Origin: Isosphaeraceae bacterium
GTDB lineage: Bacteria > Planctomycetota > Planctomycetia > Isosphaerales > Isosphaeraceae
DNA: 64,000 nt
Assembly (NCBI GenBank): GCA_026004735.1
Contig: BPJS01000001.1
Span: forward strand, 868,001-932,000
Direction of reading: 5' to 3'
The position numbers and the translations under genes were made by a program. Every line of letters begins with the position of its first letter. Position 1 is the first letter of the stretch. Positions 8,742-17,813 of this stretch are shown here, in pieces. Below the pieces are notes generated by a model that was not told the DNA's origin, ran no database searches, and was given only the letters and a program-made list of their open reading frames with translations.

Positions 8742-10724
8742 TTAGAGGTTGGCAGCGTCGAGGGTGGCCCAGGCGGCGCGGATCGGTTCGGCCGGAATCC
8801 GCAGGGCGTGGAGAGCCGCCAGGGCGGGCAGGACGTAGAGAGCCGGCAGGTGCGAGGGGTCGAAGGGCAGGATCAGGTCGCCGGCGATGGGATCGCGGAG
8901 GATGGCGCGGCCGGCATCGGCGTAGGCGATGGCGCCGCCCTGTTCGCGGTGGTCCAGGAGGGTGGGGTCGTCGGCCCGGCTGGCGTAGACCAAGACGCGT
9001 CCGCGGGCCAATTCGGCCAGATCGGCGGCGCCAGGCAGGTCGGCGCGGAGGATCGAGAGGCCGTCGGGCTGGACGATGTCCAGGACGCAGCGTTCGGCGC
9101 GGGGCAGTTCGGTGTCGGGTTCGTCGAAACCCCAGTTTGCCCAGGGCAGGGGAGCGTTGTCGTCGAAACCGGTGACGATGCCGGCGGTGACGTGGTCGAC
9201 GCCGAGGCCGTGAGTGAGGACGTCGGACCGTCCGACGGCCAGAGCGCCCAGCTCGAGGCGGGGGTGCATGATGAGGGCGCGGGCGGCCTCGAAGGCCGAG
9301 TAGTGGCGGCCGGGGAAGGTTCGGCCATCGACCTCAACGCCGCCGGGCCAGGCCAGTCCGGTGCACAAGCCCGCGCGACGAGCGGCCAGGGCGATCAGCC
9401 GCGCGACGGCCAGCCGTTCCGGACCACCGGCGATGGCAGCCAAGGGAATCCGGCCGTCGGACCCGGGTGGGAAGAGTGACGCGATCAGGGCTTCGGCCAC
9501 CGGGCGCGGCTGATCGCACCGCGGGGCCAGATGGGCCGACAGATCGGCGCGTGGCAGCAGCGACGAGACCACGCCACCCTGTTCGGCAAGCGGACGCGAC
9601 AGATCGGTGGCGACCAGGTCGATACTGGCCGGGTCGAGGCCGATCATGGCCGCCGCGGCGACCGCCTGAGCAGCCGTCTCTGGGTGGAGCGAGTCGGTGC
9701 GATCTTCGGTGGGGCCTCGGGTGCGATCCGACGGGTCAAGTCGGACGGCGGCCAGGACGTGGCCGTCGAGAACCAGGATCCGGTGGGGGGAGCCGGGCGC
9801 CAGTCTTTCGACGGCCACGTAGCGGCTCTCGGCACGGGCCGCGGCGAACGCCTGGCTGGCCGCTTCCGGAGAATCCAGCGGTGGGCTGATGCCTGGACCG
9901 TCATCGCGATAGAGCGGCTTGACGATGTAAGGGGGGGGCAGCTCAGCGGCGGCCTCGCGGGCCTCGTCGGCGGTCTGGACGCGCTGCCAGTCGGGCACGG
10001 GGATTCCGATTGACTGGAGCATCGGGCGGTGGAGGGCGCGATCGTCGCCAATCTCCTCGCCGACGGCACTGGTCCGGTCCGAGGCGCCGCCGTGGACGCG
10101 ACGCTGACGGCGTCCGTGCCCGAGCTGGAGCAGACCGCGATCGTTGAGCGGGACCACAGGGATGGATCGGCCCTTGGCCGCGACGGTCAGCGCGTGGGCG
10201 ACGGGATCCAACGCCGCGGGAGACGCCGCTGCCCGGATGCGATCGAGAGCCGCAGCGACGTCGAAGTCCTGACCGTCGTAGGCAGACAGGAGCAAGCTGC
10301 GGGATTCGACCAAGGCGGCGCGGGCCAGCGGTTCATCGACGAAGCTGATGATGACGCGGTAAACGGTTTCCTCGGTCGTTCCCCGGGCTTTACCGTAACC
10401 GACCGGGGTGCCGGCCAGGCTCTGCAACTCAAGGCAGACGTGTTCCAGGATGTGGGCGGGGTAAGTGCCGCGGCGAAGGCGTTCGAAGAAGCCGCCTCGT
10501 TCGCCGATCGAGCAATGGTGCTCGATCATGTCGGGCAACCAGGTCATGATCCGTTCGTTGAATCCGGGAACCGAGTCTGAGGAGGTCTCGCATAGCTCGC
10601 CGAGATCGACCCAGACCTCAAGAACCGGGCGGTTGGACCAGATATTAGGACCGTGGAGGACGTGGATGGCGCGGAATGAAAGGCGCGTGTCGACGCGCTG
10701 AGCGAGACGGTCGGGCGGGGACAT
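8742..10724 (-). CDS. Cyanophycin-synthetase-like protein with degenerate active sites
   Basis: About 660 residues that follow the CphA layout in order: N-terminal domain (HVLHGPNIWS; HILEHVCLELQSLAG; GTTEETVYRVIISF), linker LLQLGHGRRQRRV and DRTSAVGEEI, then an ATP-grasp region (PYIVKPLYRDDGPGIS; RHY-like RILVLDGHVLAAVR) and a Mur-ligase-like region. Two signatures are gone. The ATP-grasp domain lacks about 75 residues and the EVNAAPG metal-binding strand, which here reads VVSSLLPRADLSAH. The Mur-ligase P-loop GTNGKTT is replaced by AGGPERL near residue 430. The normal enzyme polymerises Asp and Arg using two ATP sites, so this copy is probably not a cyanophycin synthetase. The ATG at 10724 was chosen because CphA proteins begin only a few residues before this motif; an ATG at 10910 is open but adds unrelated sequence. 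Confidence 0.8.
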   Translation of the reverse strand: MSPPDRLAQRVDTRLSFRAIHVLHGPNIWSNRPVLEVWVDLGELCETSSDSVPGFNERIMTWLPDMIEHHCSIGERGGFFERLRRGTYPAHILEHVCLELQSLAGTPVGYGKARGTTEETVYRVIISFVDEPLARAALVESRSLLLSAYDGQDFDVAAALDRIRAAASPAALDPVAHALTVAAKGRSIPVVPLNDRGLLQLGHGRRQRRVHGGASDRTSAVGEEIGDDRALHRPMLQSIGIPVPDWQRVQTADEAREAAAELPPPYIVKPLYRDDGPGISPPLDSPEAASQAFAAARAESRYVAVERLAPGSPHRILVLDGHVLAAVRLDPSDRTRGPTEDRTDSLHPETAAQAVAAAAMIGLDPASIDLVATDLSRPLAEQGGVVSSLLPRADLSAHLAPRCDQPRPVAEALIASLFPPGSDGRIPLAAIAGGPERLAVARLIALAARRAGLCTGLAWPGGVEVDGRTFPGRHYSAFEAARALIMHPRLELGALAVGRSDVLTHGLGVDHVTAGIVTGFDDNAPLPWANWGFDEPDTELPRAERCVLDIVQPDGLSILRADLPGAADLAELARGRVLVYASRADDPTLLDHREQGGAIAYADAGRAILRDPIAGDLILPFDPSHLPALYVLPALAALHALRIPAEPIRAAWATLDAANL

Positions 10725-10938
10725 TCGATGGCTCGGAAGCGAAGAAACGGTTCTCGGGCCGAAAGGCCAGATAAGCAAAGAGTTTGCCGAATCGGGCCCA
10801 AGATTGCACGATGAGCCTGGCAAAGAACCGTCGCAGACCAGTCCGCAGAAATGATCAGACCGGTGGCCCCGAACGGTCGAACGGTCGGATCCGTTAGGGC
10901 CAGACAGCACCTTCCGGCTTACCGCGCCGGGGTGTTTT

Positions 10939-11814
10939 CTACAGGCCTTCGCGGGGGGTGACTCGGATCGTCTGCTCGATTCCGTGGCGGAGAATAACGA
11001 CCTCGGCGGGTCGGCCCGGCGGGACGCCTTCGGCAGCGGCCAGGGTATCCGCGACCGAGGTGGTCCAGCGGCCGTCGAGCGAGGTCAGGAGATCGCCGAC
11101 CTGGAGGCCGGCGTCTGCGGCCGGGCTTCCCGGGACGACCTTGGTGACCCGGACGCCGAGGCCGGCCTGGTCGCCATCGACCTCAGCCACATCGAGGCCC
11201 CAGAGCGAGCGTGGGGCATGGACGACCTGACGTGCGGTTTTCGGCCCGGTCATCCGTTGCGGAAGTTCCTTCATCAGGTCGCGGACTTCGAAATCGACCG
11301 GCGTGAAGGTCAAGAGCTGGGCCTGGTAGTCAATCGTCATCTTGTAGCGGGCCCAGAAGGTGTAGCCGATGATGCCGGAGAGGGGGCGGCTGAACAGTCC
11401 TCCCAGAGCACGGAGAGCGGGATGATCCATGATGATGACGGGGACGTCATCGGCGCGAAGGTCGCCCAGTTCGAGGCGGTCGATCCGACCCTCGCCGCGG
11501 GTGCCGAGGAGGAACGATTTGGGGGCTTTTTTATCGATGGCGCCGGTGGCCTCGGCGGTTCGATTGTTGAGCAGGGTGACCGGCGCGCCGAGGTCGAAGA
11601 TGAATCGGTAAGGACCTTTGCCGTTGAGCCGGGCATCGACCACCATATGGTTCGACGGCAACATTTTGAACGGAACGACGATCGGCTCGGCGTCGCCCCG
11701 AGGGGGTGGCGGCGGCAGAGCAGCCTCAGGGAGAGCGGGCAGAACCATGCCAGCCGCGGCGTAGACGACGACCATGCCGATCAGGATGTGGTGGAAGTGG
11801 CGTAAGCGGGGCAT
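10939..11814 (-). CDS. Retropepsin-like protease with PDZ domain (DLG variant)
   Basis: A 291-residue exported protein: an N-terminal hydrophobic segment (IGMVVVYAAAGMVLPAL), a retropepsin-like aspartyl protease domain (NGKGPYRFIFDLGAP at about residues 64-78), then a PDZ domain from about residue 215 (VTKVVPGSPAADAGLQVGDL). The catalytic triplet reads D-L-G rather than D-T/S-G. The Asp is kept, but the Thr/Ser that supports it is lost, so activity may be reduced. It forms a tandem with its paralogue at 11841-12728, 26 bp apart on the same strand, and they are probably cotranscribed. A role in periplasmic protein quality control or ligand-gated cleavage is inferred only from the fold. Confidence 0.82.
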   Translation of the reverse strand: MPRLRHFHHILIGMVVVYAAAGMVLPALPEAALPPPPPRGDAEPIVVPFKMLPSNHMVVDARLNGKGPYRFIFDLGAPVTLLNNRTAEATGAIDKKAPKSFLLGTRGEGRIDRLELGDLRADDVPVIIMDHPALRALGGLFSRPLSGIIGYTFWARYKMTIDYQAQLLTFTPVDFEVRDLMKELPQRMTGPKTARQVVHAPRSLWGLDVAEVDGDQAGLGVRVTKVVPGSPAADAGLQVGDLLTSLDGRWTTSVADTLAAAEGVPPGRPAEVVILRHGIEQTIRVTPREGL

Positions 11815-11840
11815 TGGTGCGCGATCAGTCGAGGGAAGGA

Positions 11841-12728
11841 TCAGAAGCCGCTGGTGGCTTGGAGGTTGCGCGTCAGTTGCTGGTCGCCGCGGCGCAGGGT
11901 GATCTCGACGGTTTCTCCGGGTTGAAGCCGCGAGACCGCCTCATGGGCTTGGGCAGCGGTCTGGACGGGGGCGTTGGCGAGCGCCTCGATCAGGTCGCCG
12001 GGGTGGATCTCGGCGGCGGCGGCCGGGGAATCGGGGAGGACGGCGGCGACCGCGAGCCGGCCATTGGCTTCGGTCAGTTCAATGCCCAGGAGTCCTTGGG
12101 GAAGCCGAATATCTTCGGGTTGCCTGCCGACGAAGACCGACATCAACTTCATGGCCGGGCCAAGCAGGTTCATGGCCTGGACGTCGGCGGGAGCCTGGCG
12201 AAGGGCAGGGTCGGAGGGGACGTAGGGGTCTTTGGGATCGTAGTCTAGGCGCGTCCAGGTCATGCGGTCGTCCGTGGGGTCGAACTCCATGCGGAACCGG
12301 GCCAGGATGGTAAAGCCAAGGATTCCATGAATCTGGGCGCCGGGGAGTCCCAGGGCGTTCATGCCCTCGAGCTGGAACGGGTCTTCGATCCGGGCCTTGA
12401 CGTTGCGGAGGTCGATTCCGCCTTCGATCTGGAAGCGATCGACCGGCGTCCAGAACGCGCGTTCGTCGGGGACCAGGCCGACGGCCTTGCCCGCCTCGGT
12501 GCCGATAAACAGGGCCGGAGCGCCGGTGTCGACGAGGAAGTTGAACGGGCCTTTGCCGTTGATCCGGCAGCGGACCAAGTAATGGTTCGTGAGAGTTCGC
12601 TTGTAGGGGACGCGGAAGGTTTGGCCGATCTGGGGGTCGCGGCCTGGCGGCGGGGCTTGAGCCAAGCCAGGCGTCGATGCTGTCGCCAGGACCAACAGAG
12701 CACTCAACAGGGGGCGAACCAGGGACAT
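11841..12728 (-). CDS. Retropepsin-like aspartyl protease with PDZ domain
   Basis: A 295-residue paralogue of the next gene downstream. The signal peptide is LLSALLVLATASTPGLAQA. The protease domain has NGKGPFNFLVDTGAPALF with an intact DTG, and a second conserved segment GILGFTILARFRMEFD. The PDZ domain occupies about residues 210-290 (VLPDSPAAAAEIHPGDL). It is probably a soluble periplasmic protease; the single-domain retropepsin type works as a dimer. First gene of the pair; the start at 12728 is 198 bp from the divergent adk start. No strong ribosome-binding site was seen. Confidence 0.85.
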   Translation of the reverse strand: MSLVRPLLSALLVLATASTPGLAQAPPPGRDPQIGQTFRVPYKRTLTNHYLVRCRINGKGPFNFLVDTGAPALFIGTEAGKAVGLVPDERAFWTPVDRFQIEGGIDLRNVKARIEDPFQLEGMNALGLPGAQIHGILGFTILARFRMEFDPTDDRMTWTRLDYDPKDPYVPSDPALRQAPADVQAMNLLGPAMKLMSVFVGRQPEDIRLPQGLLGIELTEANGRLAVAAVLPDSPAAAAEIHPGDLIEALANAPVQTAAQAHEAVSRLQPGETVEITLRRGDQQLTRNLQATSGF

Positions 12729-12926
12729 GGATCGTCGGGTCCGGACGCTGGGACGGATGGCCTCGGACAGTTCGTTTCAGAAGTAGTGTACGTCGCCGGG
12801 GTGGTTTCGGGAATTGGATCCTTAGGGCTTTAGTCGGACGCGGCTCGAAGCGGGGCGTGGTAAGCTGGAGGTCGGGGCTTCGGACGCGGTCCTTCCCGGA
12901 GGCTGCCGGGCTGGCGAGGAGGTCCG

Positions 12927-13709
12927 ATGGCGGCGTCAGGGTCGAGTGGGGACTCAGGGCGGCCAGACAGCGATCGAGCGGCCTGGTTTCGCGGGGCTGG
13001 GGCGTCGTGCTCGATTCGACCCGAGGCGCGGGAGCGGAGCTACCGGCTGGTGCTGCTCGGGCCGCCCGGGGTGGGCAAGGGAACCCAGGCGGAATTGCTC
13101 TGCGAGGCGCTGGGTACGTGTCATTTATCGACGGGCGATCTGTTCCGAGCTGCCGGATGTGATCCCAACCCCACGCCGGCGCTCGCGGCCGCGTTGGAGG
13201 CGATGCGGCGGGGTGAACTGGTCTCGGACGAGATGGTGATCGACCTGGTTCGGGAGCGGTCCGGTTGCCTGAGATGTCGGGGAGGGTTTCTTTTGGACGG
13301 CTTTCCCCGCACGGTGGCCCAGGCCGAGGCTCTGGACAAGCTGCTCCAGGAGCGCGGCGAGTCGCTCGACGCGGCGATCGCTTACGAATTGCCGACTGAG
13401 CAGATCGTCGAACGCCTGGGTGGCCGGCGAACCTGCTCCGGCTGCAAGGCGGTGTATCATGTGGTGAGCCGGCCGTCGCGAGTTCCAGGCGTGTGCGACC
13501 AGTGCGGCGGCCCCTTGATGGAGCGCGACGACGATCGACCGGAGGCGATTCGGGTTCGGCTGGCGGCGTACGAATCAACCACCCGCCCCGTGCTCGAGTA
13601 TTACGCCCGGGACGGGCGGTTGAAGAGTGTGGCCGCCGATGGGCCTCCCGAGCAGATCCTGGACCGGACGTTGAGAGGGTTGGGGGTCGCGCAGGGGGAG
13701 ACGCCTTGA
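12927..13709 (+). CDS. adk: Adenylate kinase, zinc-LID type with N-terminal extension
   Basis: A 260-residue nucleoside monophosphate kinase. The P-loop GPPGVGKGTQ begins at residue 45; CHLSTGDLFRAA and GGFLLDGFPRTVAQAEAL are the NMP-binding and core motifs. The LID has four Cys (C170, C173, C190, C193) spaced as a zinc-binding LID. It catalyses ATP + AMP to 2 ADP in the cytoplasm. About 42 residues precede the fold, low-complexity and Ser/Gly/Arg-rich; a GAGGAGG ribosome-binding site right before the ATG at 12927 supports that start. Another Cys pair (SGCLRCRGG) lies just before the FLLDGFPRT motif, where one Cys is common. It stands alone, away from any ribosomal-protein cluster. Confidence 0.93.
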   Translation: MAASGSSGDSGRPDSDRAAWFRGAGASCSIRPEARERSYRLVLLGPPGVGKGTQAELLCEALGTCHLSTGDLFRAAGCDPNPTPALAAALEAMRRGELVSDEMVIDLVRERSGCLRCRGGFLLDGFPRTVAQAEALDKLLQERGESLDAAIAYELPTEQIVERLGGRRTCSGCKAVYHVVSRPSRVPGVCDQCGGPLMERDDDRPEAIRVRLAAYESTTRPVLEYYARDGRLKSVAADGPPEQILDRTLRGLGVAQGETP

Positions 13710-14049
13710 AGCGGGCGCCGGCTCTCCCAGAAGACTCGGCCGGCCGACGCTCTCGGCCAGCTCATCCGTCGAATTGGCCCCACTCGATCCGGGCAAGCTC
13801 GAAGTCTGTCCCGAAGCCGCCGGCCAGGCTGGCCTTGTTGATGCCGCCGGAGCCAACCGGACCCGGCTCGAGTTTCTTGGTATCGTGAGGGTCGTGCCCC
13901 TATGGGCCATGCCTGGAGGAGTGGGCAAGCAGCGAGATCAGTCCCGTTTGATGGGAATCAGCAGCGCGCGGCGATCCTGAGCCGAGGAGAGCGTCAGGTT
14001 TGCCACGGGAGAGGGCGTTCAAGACCGCCGAGCGGGGAGGAGATGGGCC
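13710..14049. other. Intergenic gap of about 340 bp
   Basis: Lies between adk and the second oxidoreductase gene. It contains a protein-like minus-strand frame described separately (13762-13910) and the ribosome-binding GGGGAGGAG just before 14050. No RNA gene was seen. Confidence 0.6.
13762..13910 (-). pseudogene. Possible small gene or remnant, frameshifted
   Basis: On the minus strand a frame ending with TGA at 13764-13762 reads HDPHDTKKLEPGPVGSGGIN and continues with KASLAGGFGTDFELARIEWG. This is protein-like, with codon choice matching the real genes nearby. The frame has no start codon: a TAG lies at 13902-13900. An ATG at 13910 (MAHRG) joins it only if one base is added in the GGGG run at 13897-13900. 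It may be a decayed gene, a sequencing indel, or a chance frame. No function is proposed. Confidence 0.3.
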
Positions 14050-15363
14050 ATGCAGGGGAATCGGGCAAGTCGTCGAGACGCGTTGAGAGGGATGGGGGCG
14101 ATCGTGGGGTTTCCGGCGATCGTGCCGGCGCGGGCGCTGGGTCGGGTGGCGGGGGTCGCCGCCGCCTCGGAGCGGATCGGGCTGGGGGTGATCGGGATCG
14201 GCCCGCGCGGGACCTATGACCTGAAGGCAATGCTCAAAGAGCCGGACGTGCGATGCGTCGCGGTCTGCGATGTTCAGCGGTCGCGGCGTGAAGCGGCCAA
14301 GGCGCTGGTCGACGGAGTGAATGGCGATCAAGCGTGTGCGACCCATCGCGACCTGAGGGAGTTGCTCGATCGACGGGATGTGGACGCGGTGTTGATCGCG
14401 ACCGGCGACCGCTGGCACGCGCCGGCGTCAATCCTGGCGGCACGGGCCGGCAAGGATATCTACTGCGAGAAGCCGTGCGGCCTGACGATCGAGTTGTGCC
14501 AGAAGCTGGACGACGTGATCCGGTCGACCGGCCGTGTGTTCCAAGCGGGGACGCAGCGGCGGAGTGTGGCCAATTTCCAAACGGCGGTTGCTATGGCGCG
14601 GTCGGGGAAGCTGGGAAAGCTGGAACGGATGTACGCTTCGGTCTACGAACCGATTGTCGAGACGGGCTGGTTGCCCCGCGAGGCGACGCCGGCGCGCGAC
14701 GAGGTGGACTGGGACCTGTGGCTGGGGCCGGCACCCTGGCGGCCGTACAACCGCAAGTATGTGGAGGGCGGCTGGCGTGGCCAGTGGGACTTCGACTCCG
14801 GCGCGCGGCTGCTGGACTGGGGCGCCCATACGGTCGATCTTTGCCAGCAGGCCAACGACGCCGACGGAACGATGCCGATCGAATACATTCCGTCGGAGAC
14901 GAAAGTGACGGCGCATTACGCGAACGGAGTGACGCTGATCCTCGATTTTTTGCGTACGCCGTTTGGTGAACGTCCGGGGTGGGTTCAGGAGCTGGGGACC
15001 TGCCCGGTGCGGTTTGAGGGTGCAGATGGCACGGTCGAAGCGGGCGATAGTGGCGGCCTGGTCGGGCATCCGGAGGCGCTGCGGTCGGAGTTGGCGGCGT
15101 CGCAGGCGACGGCCGACGGACTGGATGTCTCGGCGCACGCGCGCAACTTTTTCGACGCGGTCAAGTCGCGGAGAGTGACGGTGGCCAACTCGGCCGTCAT
15201 GAGGAAGTCGCACATCGCTTGTCACGCCGCGGCCTTGAGCTGGCTACTGGGACGCACTCTGCGGATCGACCCGGAGACCGAGACCTTTGTGGACGACGAC
15301 GAGGCCAACGGCCTGCGATCGAGGCCGCTGCGCGGCGTCTGGGCCGATTGTCTCCGAAGCTAG
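14050..15363 (+). CDS. Gfo/Idh/MocA-family oxidoreductase, Tat-exported
   Basis: A 437-residue protein. The Tat signal is SRRDALRGMGAIVGFPAIVP, with the same FPAIVPA-ALGR end as the paralogue at 6221. Rossmann motif VIGIGPRG, then CVAVCDVQRSRREAAK, IATGDRWHAP and the EKP motif YCEKPCGLTI, whose Lys is the usual catalytic residue. The C-terminal domain has LLDWGAHTVDLCQQAN. An NAD(P)-dependent sugar or cyclitol dehydrogenase is likely, the substrate unknown. The ATG at 14050 follows GGGGAGGAG. The following alpha/beta hydrolase and sulfatase genes run in the same direction with gaps of 76 and 105 bp, suggesting a glycan-degradation unit. Confidence 0.88.
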   Translation: MQGNRASRRDALRGMGAIVGFPAIVPARALGRVAGVAAASERIGLGVIGIGPRGTYDLKAMLKEPDVRCVAVCDVQRSRREAAKALVDGVNGDQACATHRDLRELLDRRDVDAVLIATGDRWHAPASILAARAGKDIYCEKPCGLTIELCQKLDDVIRSTGRVFQAGTQRRSVANFQTAVAMARSGKLGKLERMYASVYEPIVETGWLPREATPARDEVDWDLWLGPAPWRPYNRKYVEGGWRGQWDFDSGARLLDWGAHTVDLCQQANDADGTMPIEYIPSETKVTAHYANGVTLILDFLRTPFGERPGWVQELGTCPVRFEGADGTVEAGDSGGLVGHPEALRSELAASQATADGLDVSAHARNFFDAVKSRRVTVANSAVMRKSHIACHAAALSWLLGRTLRIDPETETFVDDDEANGLRSRPLRGVWADCLRS

Positions 15364-15439
15364 GCAGGCAGAGTGTCGGGACTGAGTCGGGCGAGCGGGG
15401 AGGGTTGAGGTTAGGGAACGCGCCGATGGGGGACGAGCG

Positions 15440-16321
15440 ATGATCGCCGGTACGGTGGAACTGATCGGGGTTTTGGTTTTGCTGGGGCAGGTGCGGGAGC
15501 ATCCAGGGGGGCGGGAGCTACCGCACGACGGGTATATCCGAGTGGTGAGTGAGTCCGATTCGCCGATCGAGCGGCTTTATATCCGGTCGAAAGACGGTCT
15601 GTATGTGGCGGCGGCGTTGCGCAGGCCCAAGGGCGAGGGGCCGTTTCCCGCTTTGATTCATTTTCACGGAGCGCCGGGCGGGCGCGGCATGGAGAAGCTG
15701 GTGTCTTGGGCGCGCGGGGATACGGGGGGACCGGTCTGGGAGCGGTTCCTCCAGGAGGGGTACGTCGTGGTGGTGGCCGACTACCGCAACCCCGCGGCCG
15801 GCTTGGGCCGGATCACCGAGGCCGTGCGCGACGGCGAGGTCTCCTACGCCGATGATGGCGTTGCGGTGGTCGAATACGTGCGGGGGCTGCCGTACGTCGA
15901 TCCTGCGCGGATCGTGCTCTACGGGGTGAGCCTGGGCGGGGATGTGGCCCTGCACACGGCGGCGAGCGCGGACGTCGCGGGGGTGATTCTAGGCGCAGGG
16001 GCGCCGTTTTCGTTTCTGGGGGCGAGTCGGGAGATGGTGATCGACGAGGCCCGGGCGGCAGCCAATGTAGCGCGGCTCAATTGCCCGGTGCTGATCCTGG
16101 TGGGGACGACCGACCGCCTGATCGAACTGGACCGGGCGTTGTACGAGCAACTGACTCAGGCAGGCAAACGCGCGCGGCTGGAGATTTACCAGAACGGCTA
16201 TCATGACTTTGTGATGGGTCCGCAAGGGCATGAAGGCCGTGCGGAGCCGCTGCTCGACGCGACGCTCGATGCGCTCCAGATAGCGGTGGAGTTTGCCGCT
16301 GATCCGACCGCTGACCCTTAG
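15440..16321 (+). CDS. Alpha/beta hydrolase, prolyl-oligopeptidase-like
   Basis: A 293-residue secreted hydrolase. The N-terminal hydrophobic segment (MIAGTVELIGVLVLLGQ) looks like a signal peptide. The core has IHFHGAPGG as oxyanion region, the nucleophile elbow GVSLGG with Ser164, an acidic residue in ILVGTTDRL, and the His in NGYHDFVMG, a full S-D-H triad in the order of the S9/dienelactone hydrolase group. It probably acts on an ester or peptide in the periplasm; specificity is unknown. The start follows a GGGGGA ribosome-binding site. Lying between an oxidoreductase and a sulfatase suggests a role in breaking down a decorated polysaccharide. Confidence 0.85.
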   Translation: MIAGTVELIGVLVLLGQVREHPGGRELPHDGYIRVVSESDSPIERLYIRSKDGLYVAAALRRPKGEGPFPALIHFHGAPGGRGMEKLVSWARGDTGGPVWERFLQEGYVVVVADYRNPAAGLGRITEAVRDGEVSYADDGVAVVEYVRGLPYVDPARIVLYGVSLGGDVALHTAASADVAGVILGAGAPFSFLGASREMVIDEARAAANVARLNCPVLILVGTTDRLIELDRALYEQLTQAGKRARLEIYQNGYHDFVMGPQGHEGRAEPLLDATLDALQIAVEFAADPTADP

Positions 16322-16426
16322 GAGGGCGCCGGGCGGTGCGACGGGCGATCGTCGTCGGGTCGAGTTTGGATGGGCCGGAGCGGGCTCATCAGACACCCAG
16401 GATTCGGAGCAGGGGGGAAGGCGGGG

Positions 16427-17785
16427 ATGGGGTGGTTTCTGATCGTCGCGGTGGTGCTCGCCGGCGAGTCGCCTGGGTCCGTGACGTCGGATTCGGTCCC
16501 GCGGCCCAACCTGCTCGTTCTTCTGGCGGATGATCTGCGGGCGGATGTCTTGGGGCCGTATGGCGGTGTGGTGGTTCGGACGCCCAACCTAGATCGGCTG
16601 GCGAAAGACGGGGTGGTTTTCCGCCGCGCGTATGTGATGGGCGGGATGCACGGCGCGATCTGCGTTCCGTCGCGTGCGATGCTCCTGACCGGGCGGGCGC
16701 TGTTTGGGTTGGACGAGTCGATGCACGGGCTGGAAACCTGGCCGGCGGCGTTGCGATCGGCGGGCTATACGACCCACGCGACCGGCAAGTGGCACAATGG
16801 TCCGAAGGCGCTGGCGGAGGTTTTTCCTGAAGCCCGCGCGGTGATGCTGGGCGGGATGGTGGTGACACAGTTTGAAGTGCCGCTGGTCGATCTCGGACCG
16901 GGAGGCCGGCTGGTCAACGAGCGGTTGGAGGGGCGGCATACGAGCGAGGTGTTTGCCGACGAGGCGATTCGGTTTCTCGACGCGCAGGCCGGTCGGGAGG
17001 AGCCGTGGGCGCTCTATGTCGCGTTCACTGCGCCTCACGATCCGCGCGAGGCGCCGGAGGCCTTCCGGCAGTCGTATCCCCCCGAGCGGATGCCGCTGCC
17101 GGTCAACGTCTTGCCGCAGCACCCGTTCGACAATGGCGAGCTGAGGGTCCGAGATGAGCTCTTGGAGAGGAAGCCTCGGAGCCGGGAGGCGTTGCGACGG
17201 CACTGGGCCGACTATGCGGCGGTGATCAGCCACCTGGATGCGCAGGTCGGTCGAATCCTGGATCGGTTGGAGAGGATTGGGCAGGCGAGCCGAACGCTGG
17301 TCGTCTTTGCGGGCGACAATGGTCTGGCGTTGGGCAGCCACGGTCTGATGGGCAAGCAGAATCTTTATGAACATTCAGTGCGGGTGCCGTTGATTGTGCG
17401 TGGGCCGGGAGTGGCAGCCGGGGGGAAGTCGGATGCCTTGTGTTACCTGATGGATCTGGCACCGACAGTCTGGGAATGGGGCGGGATGAACCCGCCGGCA
17501 GGTCTGGCCGGGCAGAGCCTGGTCCCTGTGCTAGGAGACCCGTCGCGCCCGCATCGGTCGGGTCTGCTGTTTGCGTACCGCGACCTGATGCGGGCCGTGA
17601 GCGATGGGCGATGGAAGCTGATTGTGTATGGGCCGAGCGGTCGCTGGCAGTTGTTTGATCTGGCGAGCGATCCCGATGAACAGCGCGACCTGGCCGACGA
17701 TCCCTCGCAGGCCGAGCGTGTGACAGCGCTTCGGGCCCTGATGCGTCGATTGCAGGTTGAGTTGGGCGACGATCCGTGGTCGTGA
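16427..17785 (+). CDS. Secreted Cys-type sulfatase
   Basis: A 452-residue sulfatase. A signal peptide (MGWFLIVAVVLAGESPGSV) is followed by NLLVLLADDLRADVLG, which gives the metal-binding Asp pair, and the maturation motif CVPSRAMLLTGR with Cys79, the residue converted to formylglycine. Later motifs TGKWHNG and VVFAGDNGLALGSHG complete the family pattern. It hydrolyses sulfate esters of glycans or small molecules in the periplasm and needs a formylglycine-generating enzyme, not present in the window. The ATG at 16427 has AGGGGGGAAGG upstream and starts a proper signal peptide; the ATG at 16370 would add 19 unrelated residues. Confidence 0.92.
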   Translation: MGWFLIVAVVLAGESPGSVTSDSVPRPNLLVLLADDLRADVLGPYGGVVVRTPNLDRLAKDGVVFRRAYVMGGMHGAICVPSRAMLLTGRALFGLDESMHGLETWPAALRSAGYTTHATGKWHNGPKALAEVFPEARAVMLGGMVVTQFEVPLVDLGPGGRLVNERLEGRHTSEVFADEAIRFLDAQAGREEPWALYVAFTAPHDPREAPEAFRQSYPPERMPLPVNVLPQHPFDNGELRVRDELLERKPRSREALRRHWADYAAVISHLDAQVGRILDRLERIGQASRTLVVFAGDNGLALGSHGLMGKQNLYEHSVRVPLIVRGPGVAAGGKSDALCYLMDLAPTVWEWGGMNPPAGLAGQSLVPVLGDPSRPHRSGLLFAYRDLMRAVSDGRWKLIVYGPSGRWQLFDLASDPDEQRDLADDPSQAERVTALRALMRRLQVELGDDPWS

Positions 17786-17813
17786 GCGGGAGAGGTACGG
17801 CGGGGCGAGCCGA

